A stretch of 64,000 nt of DNA from Hydrogenophaga sp. (GTDB lineage Bacteria; Pseudomonadota; Gammaproteobacteria; Burkholderiales; Burkholderiaceae_C). The first letter of the stretch is position 1. Each line of letters starts with the position of its first letter. The position numbers and the translations under genes were made by a program. Below, piece by piece: positions 57,357 through 64,000 of the stretch. The notes below the pieces were generated by a model that did no database searches, was not told where the DNA came from, and was given only the letters and a program-made list of their open reading frames with translations. The stretch is from positions 19,266-83,265 of the forward strand of contig JAABQK010000011.1 in assembly GCA_011391495.1 (NCBI GenBank), given 5' to 3'.

Positions 57357-57385
57357 TCTTTAATGACTGACTGGTTAGTAAGCAA
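57357..57385 (-). promoter_or_regulatory. Promoter of the RND operon with operator-like palindrome in the spacer
   Basis: Leftward: -35 TTGCTT (57385-57380), 17-bp spacer, -10 TAAAGA (57362-57357). The spacer holds ACTGACTGGTTAGT (57366-57379), near-symmetric to the TetR/AcrR-type ACTRACYRGTYAGT pattern with two mismatches. Such a site in the spacer would block RNA polymerase. Hexamer quality is moderate. Confidence 0.55.
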
Positions 57386-57433
57386 AATTGTAGGGCAAAT
57401 GGGGGACACTCTCGCGCCTGCCCAGGACGCACT

Positions 57434-58450
57434 GTGCACAAATCCGCCGAACTCGACAGTCCGAAGCTGGCAAGCTTGACACCGCATCCACCCAAATCCG
57501 GGCCATCCGCCTCACCCATGCCCTCCAAGCCGCCCCCAGCCCACAGCGCCAGCCCACGCAGCACCACCGAGCCTGCTGGCTCGCCCCTGACCGCCGGCGT
57601 CGGGCATTACGAGAACTTTCCGGTGGCCTCGCTCCTGTGTCCGCCCGCGCTGCGCCCGGCCGTCATGGCGATCTACCACTTCGCCCGCACGGCCGACGAC
57701 ATCGCCGACGAGGGCCAGGCCAGCGCCGGTCAGCGCCTGGCCGAACTGAGCGCCTACCGCCAGGCGCTGACCGCCTGCCTCGACAGCACCGACAACGTCA
57801 CCGGTCCCTGGCGCCCCATCTTCGAGCCGCTGCGCGAGGCCGCGCAGCAACACCATCTGCCCGGCGCCCTGCTGTACGACCTCATCCGGGCCTTTGAGCA
57901 GGACGTGCGGTACACCGCCAGCGGGCACCGCTACGCCAGCACCGACGAACTGCTGGACTACTGCCGCCTGTCGGCCAACCCGGTGGGGCGCCTGCTGCTG
58001 CACCTGTATGGCGTGAAGGACCGCGTCTCGCTGCAGCAGAGCGATGACATCTGCAGCGCCCTGCAGCTCATCAATTTCTGGCAGGACATCAGCGTCGACC
58101 TGCCACGCCAGCGCCATTACCTGCCCACCGATCTGCTGGCCCAGCACGGCCTCCGGCACGAGGACTTCACGCCGGAGGTCGCCCGCCACGCCGATGCCGG
58201 ACAACAGGCGCGCATGCAGACGGTGGTGGCCACGCTGTGCAGCCAGGCAAGCCAGCGCATGCTCGCCGGTGCCCCGCTCGCGCAGCGGGTGCCCGGGCGC
58301 GCCGGCTGGGAACTGCGGATGGTGGTGCAAGGCGGGCTGCTCATCCTGGACCGCATCGCCGCGATCGATCACCGCAGCTGGGAGACGCGACCCAAGCTGG
58401 GCAAGACCGATGTGCTGCGCCTGGTGTGGCGCGCTGTCTGGATGCGCTGA
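57434..58450 (+). CDS. hpnC: HpnC-type squalene/presqualene synthase homologue
   Basis: A trans-isoprenyl diphosphate synthase fold protein. The signature HYENFPVASLLCPPALRP and the first Asp-rich motif ARTADDIADEG are those of HpnC, which makes hydroxysqualene steps with HpnD/HpnE; a second Asp motif INFWQDISVDL follows. From the GTG at 57434 (AGGA 6-7 nt upstream) the protein is 338 residues, but the first 45 are Pro/Ser-rich and family-unlike; an ATG at 57518 is an alternative. It could also be a phytoene synthase, but the N-terminal motif argues against it. Adjacent bchI and crtE place it in an isoprenoid-pigment context. Confidence 0.8.
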   Translation: MHKSAELDSPKLASLTPHPPKSGPSASPMPSKPPPAHSASPRSTTEPAGSPLTAGVGHYENFPVASLLCPPALRPAVMAIYHFARTADDIADEGQASAGQRLAELSAYRQALTACLDSTDNVTGPWRPIFEPLREAAQQHHLPGALLYDLIRAFEQDVRYTASGHRYASTDELLDYCRLSANPVGRLLLHLYGVKDRVSLQQSDDICSALQLINFWQDISVDLPRQRHYLPTDLLAQHGLRHEDFTPEVARHADAGQQARMQTVVATLCSQASQRMLAGAPLAQRVPGRAGWELRMVVQGGLLILDRIAAIDHRSWETRPKLGKTDVLRLVWRAVWMR

Positions 58451-58516
58451 AACCGCGGAGCGCTCGCTTCCGCACCCGTTGCGCCGCATGCGTCGTCAAA
58501 ACGGCACAACCTATGG

Positions 58517-58534
58517 TGTCAATCAGAAGCGACA
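58517..58534. promoter_or_regulatory. PpsR/CrtJ-type site upstream of bchI
   Basis: TGTC-AATCAGAAGC-GACA is an exact TGTC-N10-GACA palindrome, 32 bp before the bchI ATG. It overlaps a weak -35 (GCGACA, 58529-58534), with CATACT at 58552-58557 as -10 at 17-bp spacing. The arrangement suits aerobic repression. Confidence 0.75.
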
Positions 58535-58565
58535 CAAACCGGCTCCTGTGACATACTGATTCCCC

Positions 58566-59594
58566 ATGGCACACGCATTTCCCTTCTCGGCAATCGTCGG
58601 ACAAGACGAGATGAAGACGGCGATCCTGATCGCTGCCATCGACCCCAGCATCGGCGGCGTGCTCGTTCTGGGCGACCGCGGCACCGGCAAGTCCACCGCG
58701 GTGCGAGCGCTCGCCGCCCTGCTCCCCAAGATGACGGCCGTGATCGGCTGCCGCTACGGCTGCGACCCTGCAGACCCGGCCAGCCGCTGTGCCGACTGTG
58801 CCACGCTCCGGGTACCGGGCAGCTCGCCCAGAACGCAGCGGGTCCCCGTGCCGGTGGTTGACCTGCCGCTGGGCGCCACCGAAGACCGCGTGGTCGGTGC
58901 GCTCGATCTGGAGCGGGCGCTCTCGCAGGGGGTGAAAGCCTTCGAACCCGGCCTGCTGGCACAGGCCAACCGCGGTTTTCTCTACATCGACGAAGTCAAC
59001 CTGCTCGAAGACCATCTGGTGGACCTGCTGATCGACGTCGCCGCCTCGGGCGAAAACGTGGTCGAGCGCGAAGGTCTCTCGGTGCGCCACCCTGCCCGCT
59101 TCGTGCTGGTGGGCAGCGGCAACCCCGAAGAAGGCGAACTGCGCCCACAGCTGCTGGACCGCTTTGGCCTGTCGGTGGAGGTCAGGACGCCCGAACTCCT
59201 GAGCGAACGGGTGGAGGTGGTGCGCCGCCGCGACGCATTCGAACAGGACCGTGCGGCCTTCAACGAGCGCTGGAAAAAAGAGGACGAGCGCATCCGCCGC
59301 AAGCTGGTGGGCGCGCGCAACCGGCTGCACGACGTGGCCATCCCCGACGCGGCCCGCGAGCGAGCCGCCGCGCTGTGCATGGCGCTGGGCACCGACGGCC
59401 TGCGCGGTGACCTCACCCTCATCCGCGCGGCTCGCGCCATGGCCGCGCTGCAAGGCGACACTGGCGTGAGCGATGCGCATCTGAAGCGCGTGGCCGGCCC
59501 CGCCCTGCGCCACCGCCTGCGCCGCAACCCGCTGGACAACGCCGGTTCCACGGTGCGGGTGGAGCGCGCCGTGGCGGAACTGATGGGCGCATGA
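58566..59594 (+). CDS. bchI: Magnesium chelatase ATPase subunit I
   Basis: A 342-residue AAA+ subunit that drives insertion of Mg into protoporphyrin IX with BchD and BchH. The Walker A GDRGTGKSTAVRAL, the Walker B LYIDEVNLLEDH, the sensor 1 LVGSGNPEEGELRPQLLDRFG, and the start FPFSAIVGQDEMKTA are all family marks. There is no SD; the ATG lies 9 bp after the putative -10, so the transcript may be leaderless. It overlaps bchD by 4 bp. Confidence 0.96.
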   Translation: MAHAFPFSAIVGQDEMKTAILIAAIDPSIGGVLVLGDRGTGKSTAVRALAALLPKMTAVIGCRYGCDPADPASRCADCATLRVPGSSPRTQRVPVPVVDLPLGATEDRVVGALDLERALSQGVKAFEPGLLAQANRGFLYIDEVNLLEDHLVDLLIDVAASGENVVEREGLSVRHPARFVLVGSGNPEEGELRPQLLDRFGLSVEVRTPELLSERVEVVRRRDAFEQDRAAFNERWKKEDERIRRKLVGARNRLHDVAIPDAARERAAALCMALGTDGLRGDLTLIRAARAMAALQGDTGVSDAHLKRVAGPALRHRLRRNPLDNAGSTVRVERAVAELMGA

Positions 59595-61408
59595 ACCCCG
59601 GGCTGCGCCCCAGTCTGGGCGCCGACGCGGCGCTCGCCGCGGCCCTGATCGCGGTGGACCCGGTGGCGCTGGGCGGCGTGGCGCTGCGCGCACCGGCTGG
59701 CCCGCTGCGCGATCATTGGCTGGCGCTGCTCCGGCAATGCCTGCCCGAGTCGGCACCCCTCCTGCGCGTGCCGCTGCACGCCACCGACGCGGCCCTGCTC
59801 GGCGGGCTGGATCTGGCCGCCACCCTGCACAGCGGCAAACCGGTGGCGCAACGCGGTCTGCTCGCGCGCGCTGACGGCGGCGTGCTGTTGCTGGCCATGG
59901 CCGAGCGCGTCGGGGCCGGCGTGGCCTCGCAGCTGGCGGCGGTGCTCGATACCCAGCAGGTGGTGCTGGAGCGCGACGGCCTGGGCGAGCGCAGGCCCGC
60001 ACGGCTCGCGCTGGTGGCGCTGGACGAAGGTGCGAGCGACGAAGAACGCCTGCCGGCCACCCTGCTCGACCGCCTGGCCTTCCACCTCGCGCTGGCGCCC
60101 GCCGGGCCGGAGGACGAAGCGACCGACTGGCAGCGCCGGGACATCGAACAGGCGCGCGCCGTGCTGCACCAGGTGCGGCTGCCTGACGCGCTGCTGGAGA
60201 GCCTCTGCGCTGCGGCACTGGTATGGGGCGTGGCGTCCCTGCGTGCATCCCTGCTCGCCCTGCGCGCCGCGCGCGCCGCCGCTGCACTGGCTGGCTTGGA
60301 CGAAGTGGACGAAAGCCACGCTGCGCTGGCCGCCCGGCTGGTGCTCGCGCCGCGCGCCACCCGGATGCCGGCGCAAGAGCCACTGCCGGACGCGGCCACG
60401 CCGGCCCCCCCCGCCTCGCCCGAAGCCAGTGAGCCAACCAGGCCCGAACCACCACCAGCGGACCCGTCCCCCACCGAACCCCTGCCCGAAGACCCATCCG
60501 CCGCCACACAACCCGCCGATCCGCAGGCGCTGGAGGACCGCCTGGTGGAGGCCGTCCGCGCGGCCATACCGCCCGGTCTGCTCGCCGCGCTGCAACTCGG
60601 ACAGGCGCGCCAGGCGCGTGCCGCCGCAGCCGGCCGCTCGGGTGCTGCGGTGAAACACCAGCACCGTGGCCGGCCCGTCGGCACGCGGCGCGGTGAACCG
60701 CGCTCGGGCGCACGCCTGCACGTGCTGGAAACGCTGCGCGCAGCCGCGCCCTGGCAGCGCCTGCGCCAGAACGCCACCGGCTCGCCCGCGCGCATCCAGG
60801 TGCGGCGCGAAGACTTTCATGTGGTGCGCTTTCGCCAGCACCGCCCCACCACCACCGTGTTCGTGGTGGACGCCTCGGGCTCGGCGGCGCTGCACCGGCT
60901 GGCCGAGGCCAAAGGCGCGGTGGAGCTGTTGCTGGCCGAGTGTTATGTGCGGCGCGACCGCGTGGCCGTGCTGGCCTTTCGCGGACCCGGCACCGAGCTG
61001 CTGCTGCCACCCACCCGCTCGCTGGCGCGCGCCAAGCGCTGCCTCTGCGCCCTGCCCGGCGGCGGCGGCACACCGCTGGCCTCGGGCATCGAGGCCGCGG
61101 GTGAGCTCGCCGGCCAGCTGGCCCGGCAAGGGGACACACCCATCGTGGTGATGCTGACCGACGGCCGCGCCAACATTGCACTCGATGGCGCCGGCAGCCG
61201 CGCACGCGCCGCCGAAGACGCGCTGGTCGCCGCCGGCGTGTTCCGCCAGGCCGGCTTCACCGCCCTGCTCATCGACACATCGCCCCAGCCCAGCGACGCC
61301 GCACGCGCACTGGCCGATGGCATGGGTGCGGCCTATGTTCCACTGCCGCACGCCGGGGCCGCAGGCCTGTCGCAGGCGGTGCAACTCGTGTCGCGCCCAC
61401 CCCGCTGA
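59591..61408 (+). CDS. bchD: Magnesium chelatase subunit D
   Basis: A 605-residue partner of BchI. An AAA-like N-terminal half (residues 1-260), a Pro/Glu-rich acidic linker (about 268-320), and a C-terminal von Willebrand A domain with [14 protein letters not shown] (near 420) are seen. The linker is a normal BchD feature. The ATGA overlap shows translational coupling with bchI. Standard for anoxygenic phototrophs. Confidence 0.95.
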   Translation: MNPGLRPSLGADAALAAALIAVDPVALGGVALRAPAGPLRDHWLALLRQCLPESAPLLRVPLHATDAALLGGLDLAATLHSGKPVAQRGLLARADGGVLLLAMAERVGAGVASQLAAVLDTQQVVLERDGLGERRPARLALVALDEGASDEERLPATLLDRLAFHLALAPAGPEDEATDWQRRDIEQARAVLHQVRLPDALLESLCAAALVWGVASLRASLLALRAARAAAALAGLDEVDESHAALAARLVLAPRATRMPAQEPLPDAATPAPPASPEASEPTRPEPPPADPSPTEPLPEDPSAATQPADPQALEDRLVEAVRAAIPPGLLAALQLGQARQARAAAAGRSGAAVKHQHRGRPVGTRRGEPRSGARLHVLETLRAAAPWQRLRQNATGSPARIQVRREDFHVVRFRQHRPTTTVFVVDASGSAALHRLAEAKGAVELLLAECYVRRDRVAVLAFRGPGTELLLPPTRSLARAKRCLCALPGGGGTPLASGIEAAGELAGQLARQGDTPIVVMLTDGRANIALDGAGSRARAAEDALVAAGVFRQAGFTALLIDTSPQPSDAARALADGMGAAYVPLPHAGAAGLSQAVQLVSRPPR

Positions 61409-61413
61409 ACGCC

Positions 61414-62340
61414 ATGGCCCGCGAGCTCAACTGGGAGCGCGACGGCCCGCACTGGCCGCACCACGGCCGCAGCCACTTTGTGCAGGCCGCCGGCCTTCGC
61501 TGGCATGTGCAGCGTTTCGCCGGCCCCAACGGAGACGCTCCCTGCGCCCTGCTGTTGCACGGCACCGGCGCCTCCACCCATTCCTGGCGCGATCTGGCGC
61601 CGCTGCTGGCGCAGCACTTCCAGGTGGTCGCGCTGGACCTGCCCGGCCACGCGTTCACCGGCATGCCGCCCGGCGGCGTGGGCGCGCCGCAGCTCTCGCT
61701 GCCCGGCATGGCGCGCGCACTGCACGGCCTGCTGCAGACGGTGCGTTGCGATCCGGCGCTGGTGGTGGGCCATTCGGCTGGCGCTGCCGTTGCGATCCGG
61801 ATGTGTCTGGAGGGAATGATCGCGCCGCGGTTGCTGGTCGGTCTGAACGCCGCGCTGCTCCCACTGGGCGGGCTGGCCGGCCAGCTGTTTGCACCTGCGG
61901 CCAAGCTCATGGCCTCGGCGCCGTTCGTGCCCCGCCTGTTTGCCTGGCACGCCAACGAACCGGCCGTGCTCAAAAGGCTGCTGGAAAGCACCGGCTCGAC
62001 CTTGAGCCAGGAGGGAACCTCGCTTTACCAGCGTCTGGTGAGCAGCCCTGAACACGCGGCAGGCGCGCTGGGCATGATGGCCAACTGGGACCTGCACGCC
62101 TTTGCCCGGGACCTGCCTCGTCTGGCGGTGCCGCTGCTGCTGCTGGTGGGTGAGCGGGACCGCACGGTGCCGCCCGAACAGGCGCAGCGCGTGCTGGCTC
62201 AACTGTCGCCGGCGGCGCAGGGGCGCTGTATCGTGCTGCCCGGCCTGGGCCATCTAGCGCATGAAGAACAGCCCGCTCTGGTGGCCGGGCACATCGTGTC
62301 GGCGTACCACGACCAGGCCCCTGCGGAGGCCCGTGCATGA
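61414..62340 (+). CDS. bchO: BchO, alpha/beta hydrolase of the magnesium-chelatase operon
   Basis: A 308-residue alpha/beta-fold protein always found beside bchID. The oxyanion HGTGASTHSWRDL and nucleophile elbow GHSAGAAVAIR with the Ser (near 121), the Asp in RTVPPEQ region and the C-terminal HLAHEEQP His make a plausible triad. Its role is thought to be in magnesium chelation, not settled. The next gene's ATG overlaps its stop (ATGA). Confidence 0.92.
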   Translation: MARELNWERDGPHWPHHGRSHFVQAAGLRWHVQRFAGPNGDAPCALLLHGTGASTHSWRDLAPLLAQHFQVVALDLPGHAFTGMPPGGVGAPQLSLPGMARALHGLLQTVRCDPALVVGHSAGAAVAIRMCLEGMIAPRLLVGLNAALLPLGGLAGQLFAPAAKLMASAPFVPRLFAWHANEPAVLKRLLESTGSTLSQEGTSLYQRLVSSPEHAAGALGMMANWDLHAFARDLPRLAVPLLLLVGERDRTVPPEQAQRVLAQLSPAAQGRCIVLPGLGHLAHEEQPALVAGHIVSAYHDQAPAEARA

Positions 62341-63662
62341 GCTTCGCGGCGGGCCGCTCCACAGCCAGCCCGCAGGGCGAACGCACGCCCATGGGCAATC
62401 CACCGGCACCCCTGTGGACGCCCGGGCTGCCCGAGGCACCCGCGCGCCGTTTCTGCACCGACTGCGGCCTCTCGCGCACCCCCAACCCCAAGCGCTGCGG
62501 ACAGGCCTGCCAGTTCATCCAGCCCGACTATCCGGCGCTCGAGCGGCGGGCGCACGGGCGCTCGCGCCGCCTGCCCGGCCCCGGCGAGGCGGGCGACGAC
62601 GAGCTGTTTTTCGGCCCCTACCAGCAGATGCTGCAAGCCCGCCTGGCGAAGCCACTGAGCGGCGCACAGTGGACCGGCATCACCACCCGCATCGCCGAGA
62701 AACTGCTGCTGAGCGGCCAGGTGGACGCGGTGATTGCCATGGCACCCCACCCGGACGATCCCTGGCGCCCGCTGCCGGTGCTGGTGACCCGCGCCGAAGA
62801 CATGGCGCGCTGCCGCGGCATGCGCATGGGCTACGCACCGCTGGTGGCGCTGGTGGAGCCCGCGCTCCAGCTCGGCCACAAGCGGCTGGCTGTGATCGGC
62901 ATTCCGTGCCAGATCTACGCGCTGCGCGCCATCCAGCCCGAGCTCGAAGCCGAGCAGGGGCTGGAGAAGCTGGTCGTCATCGGCACGCCCTGCTCGGACA
63001 ACACCACCACCGAGCGCTTTCACGAGTTCCTGGCTCTCGTTTCGCCCTCGCCGCAGGACGTGAGCTACCTCGAGTTCCGGGCCGACTACCACGTCGAGAT
63101 CCGCATGAAAGACGGCGCGGTGCGCACCATTCCCTTCCTGCAGCTGCCACTCTCTACCCTGCCTCCCGACTTCTTTCCCATGACCTGCCGCACCTGCGTG
63201 GACTACACGAACGTGCTGGCCGACATCACCGTCGGCTACATGGGTGGCCAGGGCGAGCAGTGGCTGCTGGTGCGCAACGCGCAGGGTCAGGCTTTGCTAG
63301 AGCTGCTGGGCGACGAGGTGAAAACCCGGGCGCCGGGCAGCGCGGGCCAGCGCGCGGGTGCGGTGCGCGGTTTCCTGAAGAACGTGGAACGCGCCGCTGG
63401 CGGGCTGCCGCTGCGCAAGATGCCCGACTGGCTGCGGCCCATCGTGGGCTGGCTGATGCCGCGCGTGGGTCCGCGCGGGCTGGAGTTCGCCCGAGCGAGG
63501 GTGGAAATGAAAGCCGTGGAGACCATGGTCCACCTGCGTCGCGAAGCCCCGGCGCGCATGAAAACCATGGTGCCCGATCACGTGCTGCACCTGGTACGTC
63601 CCTACGGCTTGGGGGCGGTGCGCGACGCATCCCCGCCGGTCGGCCAACCGCCGCTGGACTGA
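62337..63662 (+). CDS. bciB: BciB-type 8-vinyl reductase (ferredoxin-dependent divinyl (proto)chlorophyllide reductase)
   Basis: A 441-residue F420H2-dehydrogenase beta-type protein. The N-terminus holds Cys40-x2-Cys43-x10-Cys54-x3-Cys58, and Cys pairs occur in IGIPCQIYA, GTPCSDN and MTCRTCVDY, sufficient for two [4Fe-4S] clusters and FAD. In other phototrophs BciB reduces the C8 vinyl group of divinyl chlorophyllide, an alternative to NADPH-dependent BciA. Coupling to bchO places it in bacteriochlorophyll synthesis. It could in principle be another FrhB-like enzyme, but context supports BciB. Confidence 0.88.
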   Translation: MSFAAGRSTASPQGERTPMGNPPAPLWTPGLPEAPARRFCTDCGLSRTPNPKRCGQACQFIQPDYPALERRAHGRSRRLPGPGEAGDDELFFGPYQQMLQARLAKPLSGAQWTGITTRIAEKLLLSGQVDAVIAMAPHPDDPWRPLPVLVTRAEDMARCRGMRMGYAPLVALVEPALQLGHKRLAVIGIPCQIYALRAIQPELEAEQGLEKLVVIGTPCSDNTTTERFHEFLALVSPSPQDVSYLEFRADYHVEIRMKDGAVRTIPFLQLPLSTLPPDFFPMTCRTCVDYTNVLADITVGYMGGQGEQWLLVRNAQGQALLELLGDEVKTRAPGSAGQRAGAVRGFLKNVERAAGGLPLRKMPDWLRPIVGWLMPRVGPRGLEFARARVEMKAVETMVHLRREAPARMKTMVPDHVLHLVRPYGLGAVRDASPPVGQPPLD

Positions 63663-63759
63663 AGCAGGCGACCGCCGCGACCCTGCGGCGGCACACGCCT
63701 GCACCGGACACCAGACCCATGCCAGCGCATGGGGTTTACCCGCAGTGCGCACGCCGAAT

Positions 63760-63777
63760 TGTCAAATGCCTTTGACA
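63760..63777. promoter_or_regulatory. PpsR/CrtJ-type site 1 upstream of crtE
   Basis: TGTC-AAATGCCTTT-GACA, exact TGTC-N10-GACA. Its right half covers the crtE -35 hexamer TTGACA (63772-63777). Eight bp separate it from site 2. Confidence 0.82.
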
Positions 63778-63799
63778 TTCTTAAGTGTCATGCTAAATT
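63772..63799 (+). promoter_or_regulatory. Predicted sigma70 promoter of crtE
   Basis: A perfect -35 TTGACA at 63772-63777, 16-bp spacer and TAAATT at 63794-63799 (four or five of six to TATAAT). Both PpsR-type sites overlap it. The start codon is about 53 bp downstream. Confidence 0.65.
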
Positions 63800-63803
63800 G
63801 ACA
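63786..63803. promoter_or_regulatory. PpsR/CrtJ-type site 2 upstream of crtE
   Basis: TGTC-ATGCTAAATT-GACA, exact palindrome, covering the -10 hexamer. Centres of the two sites are 26 bp apart, typical of cooperative tandem binding. Confidence 0.82.
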
Positions 63804-63851
63804 CAAGGTCTGTCGCATGTGGATGACAGCCTGGCACCCGGCGAGGACTCC

Positions 63852-64000
63852 ATGGACATGTTGACACGCATCCAGCAGGCGCTGAACCAGGAACTCACAC
63901 TGGCCCACCGACCCAGCGCGCCCCCCCGCCTGCTGGCGGCCATGCGCCACGCGGTGTTTCCCGGCGGCGCCCGCATCCGCCCGCAGCTGTGCCTGGCCGT
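63852..64000 (+). CDS. crtE: Geranylgeranyl diphosphate synthase, N-terminal fragment (window edge)
   Basis: The first 49 residues of a polyprenyl synthetase, cut by the window edge. The start MDMLTRIQQALNQEL has an SD (GAGGA, 4-8 nt). AMRHAVFPGGARIRPQLCLAV near the end is the conserved segment of CrtE-type synthases, which supplies C20 diphosphate for carotenoids and the bacteriochlorophyll tail. It is not in an operon with bciB (189-bp gap with a promoter and two PpsR sites). Confidence 0.9.
   Translation, partial: MDMLTRIQQALNQELTLAHRPSAPPRLLAAMRHAVFPGGARIRPQLCLA

Noticed and set aside
57434..58450. Calling this gene crtB (phytoene synthase) because photosynthesis genes follow
   Set aside because: The N-terminal motif HYENFPVAS and overall wording match HpnC, not CrtB.
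58341..61205. A 954-codon leftward open frame opposite bchI and bchD
   Set aside because: Antisense to well-conserved magnesium-chelatase genes and of low-complexity Arg/Ala/Pro composition.

Overview
This is a GC-rich, gene-dense chromosomal segment from a betaproteobacterium of the order Burkholderiales, most likely family Comamonadaceae. Three things point there: the gene orders thrS-infC-rpmI-rplT-pheS-pheT-ihfA and tRNA-Leu-tig-clpP-clpX-lon, a complete ccoISNOQPG cbb3 oxidase locus with an Fnr-type regulator and hemN, and bacteriochlorophyll genes (bchI, bchD, bchO, bciB) followed by crtE. Together these suggest a facultatively photoheterotrophic, microaerobically respiring freshwater-type bacterium. 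Species assignment is inference only.

Layout. (1) 1-5375: a catabolic operon with a Rieske oxygenase, a glutamine-synthetase-like ligase, a [2Fe-2S] ferredoxin, a fumarylacetoacetate-hydrolase-family enzyme and a TRAP binding protein, divergent from a truncated gene at the left edge. (2) 5397-14400: a Nudix hydrolase, tRNA-Pro, then the leftward translation operon thrS, infC (AUA start), rpmI, rplT, pheS, pheT, ihfA and a MerR regulator; a short Thr-rich leader ORF and a terminator hairpin precede thrS. (3) 14578-17725: a YXWGXW lipoprotein, isocitrate lyase with a palindrome-rich upstream region, and a DMT exporter. (4) 17743-29875: the oxygen-response block, namely a TauE/UreH-like membrane protein, hemN, fnr, two small membrane proteins, ccoG, ccoP, ccoQ, ccoO, ccoN, ccoS, ccoI and a universal stress protein. 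Three Fnr-type palindromes control hemN, ccoN and ccoI/usp. CcoO carries an extra C-terminal OmpA-like domain, the most unusual protein in the window.

(5) 29944-39833: malonyl-CoA synthetase with an enoyl-CoA hydratase and a Bug-type binding protein, then lgt, ilvD, a small Trp-rich protein, cytochrome c, acetyl-CoA synthetase and a YqhA-like protein. (6) 39901-46500: class II and class I fumarases placed divergently, murI, an Atg22/UMF1-type MFS protein, a conserved hypothetical, and four tRNAs (Leu, Gly, Cys, Gly) separated by terminators. (7) 46578-52815: lon, clpX, clpP, tig and tRNA-Leu. (8) 53001-57385: an RND efflux pump pair with an operator-like promoter. (9) 57434-64000: an HpnC-type squalene synthase homologue followed by the start of a photosynthesis gene cluster (bchI-bchD-bchO-bciB, then crtE cut by the window edge). 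Exact TGTC-N10-GACA PpsR/CrtJ-type sites lie in front of bchI (one) and crtE (two in tandem).

Most of the window is conserved housekeeping DNA. The less ordinary signals are the CcoO-OmpA fusion, the Rieske plus glutamine-synthetase-like catabolic operon, the candidate threonine attenuator of thrS, the operator arrays before aceA, and the close juxtaposition of Fnr-controlled respiration genes with PpsR-controlled pigment genes. No prophage, insertion sequence or CRISPR array was seen.
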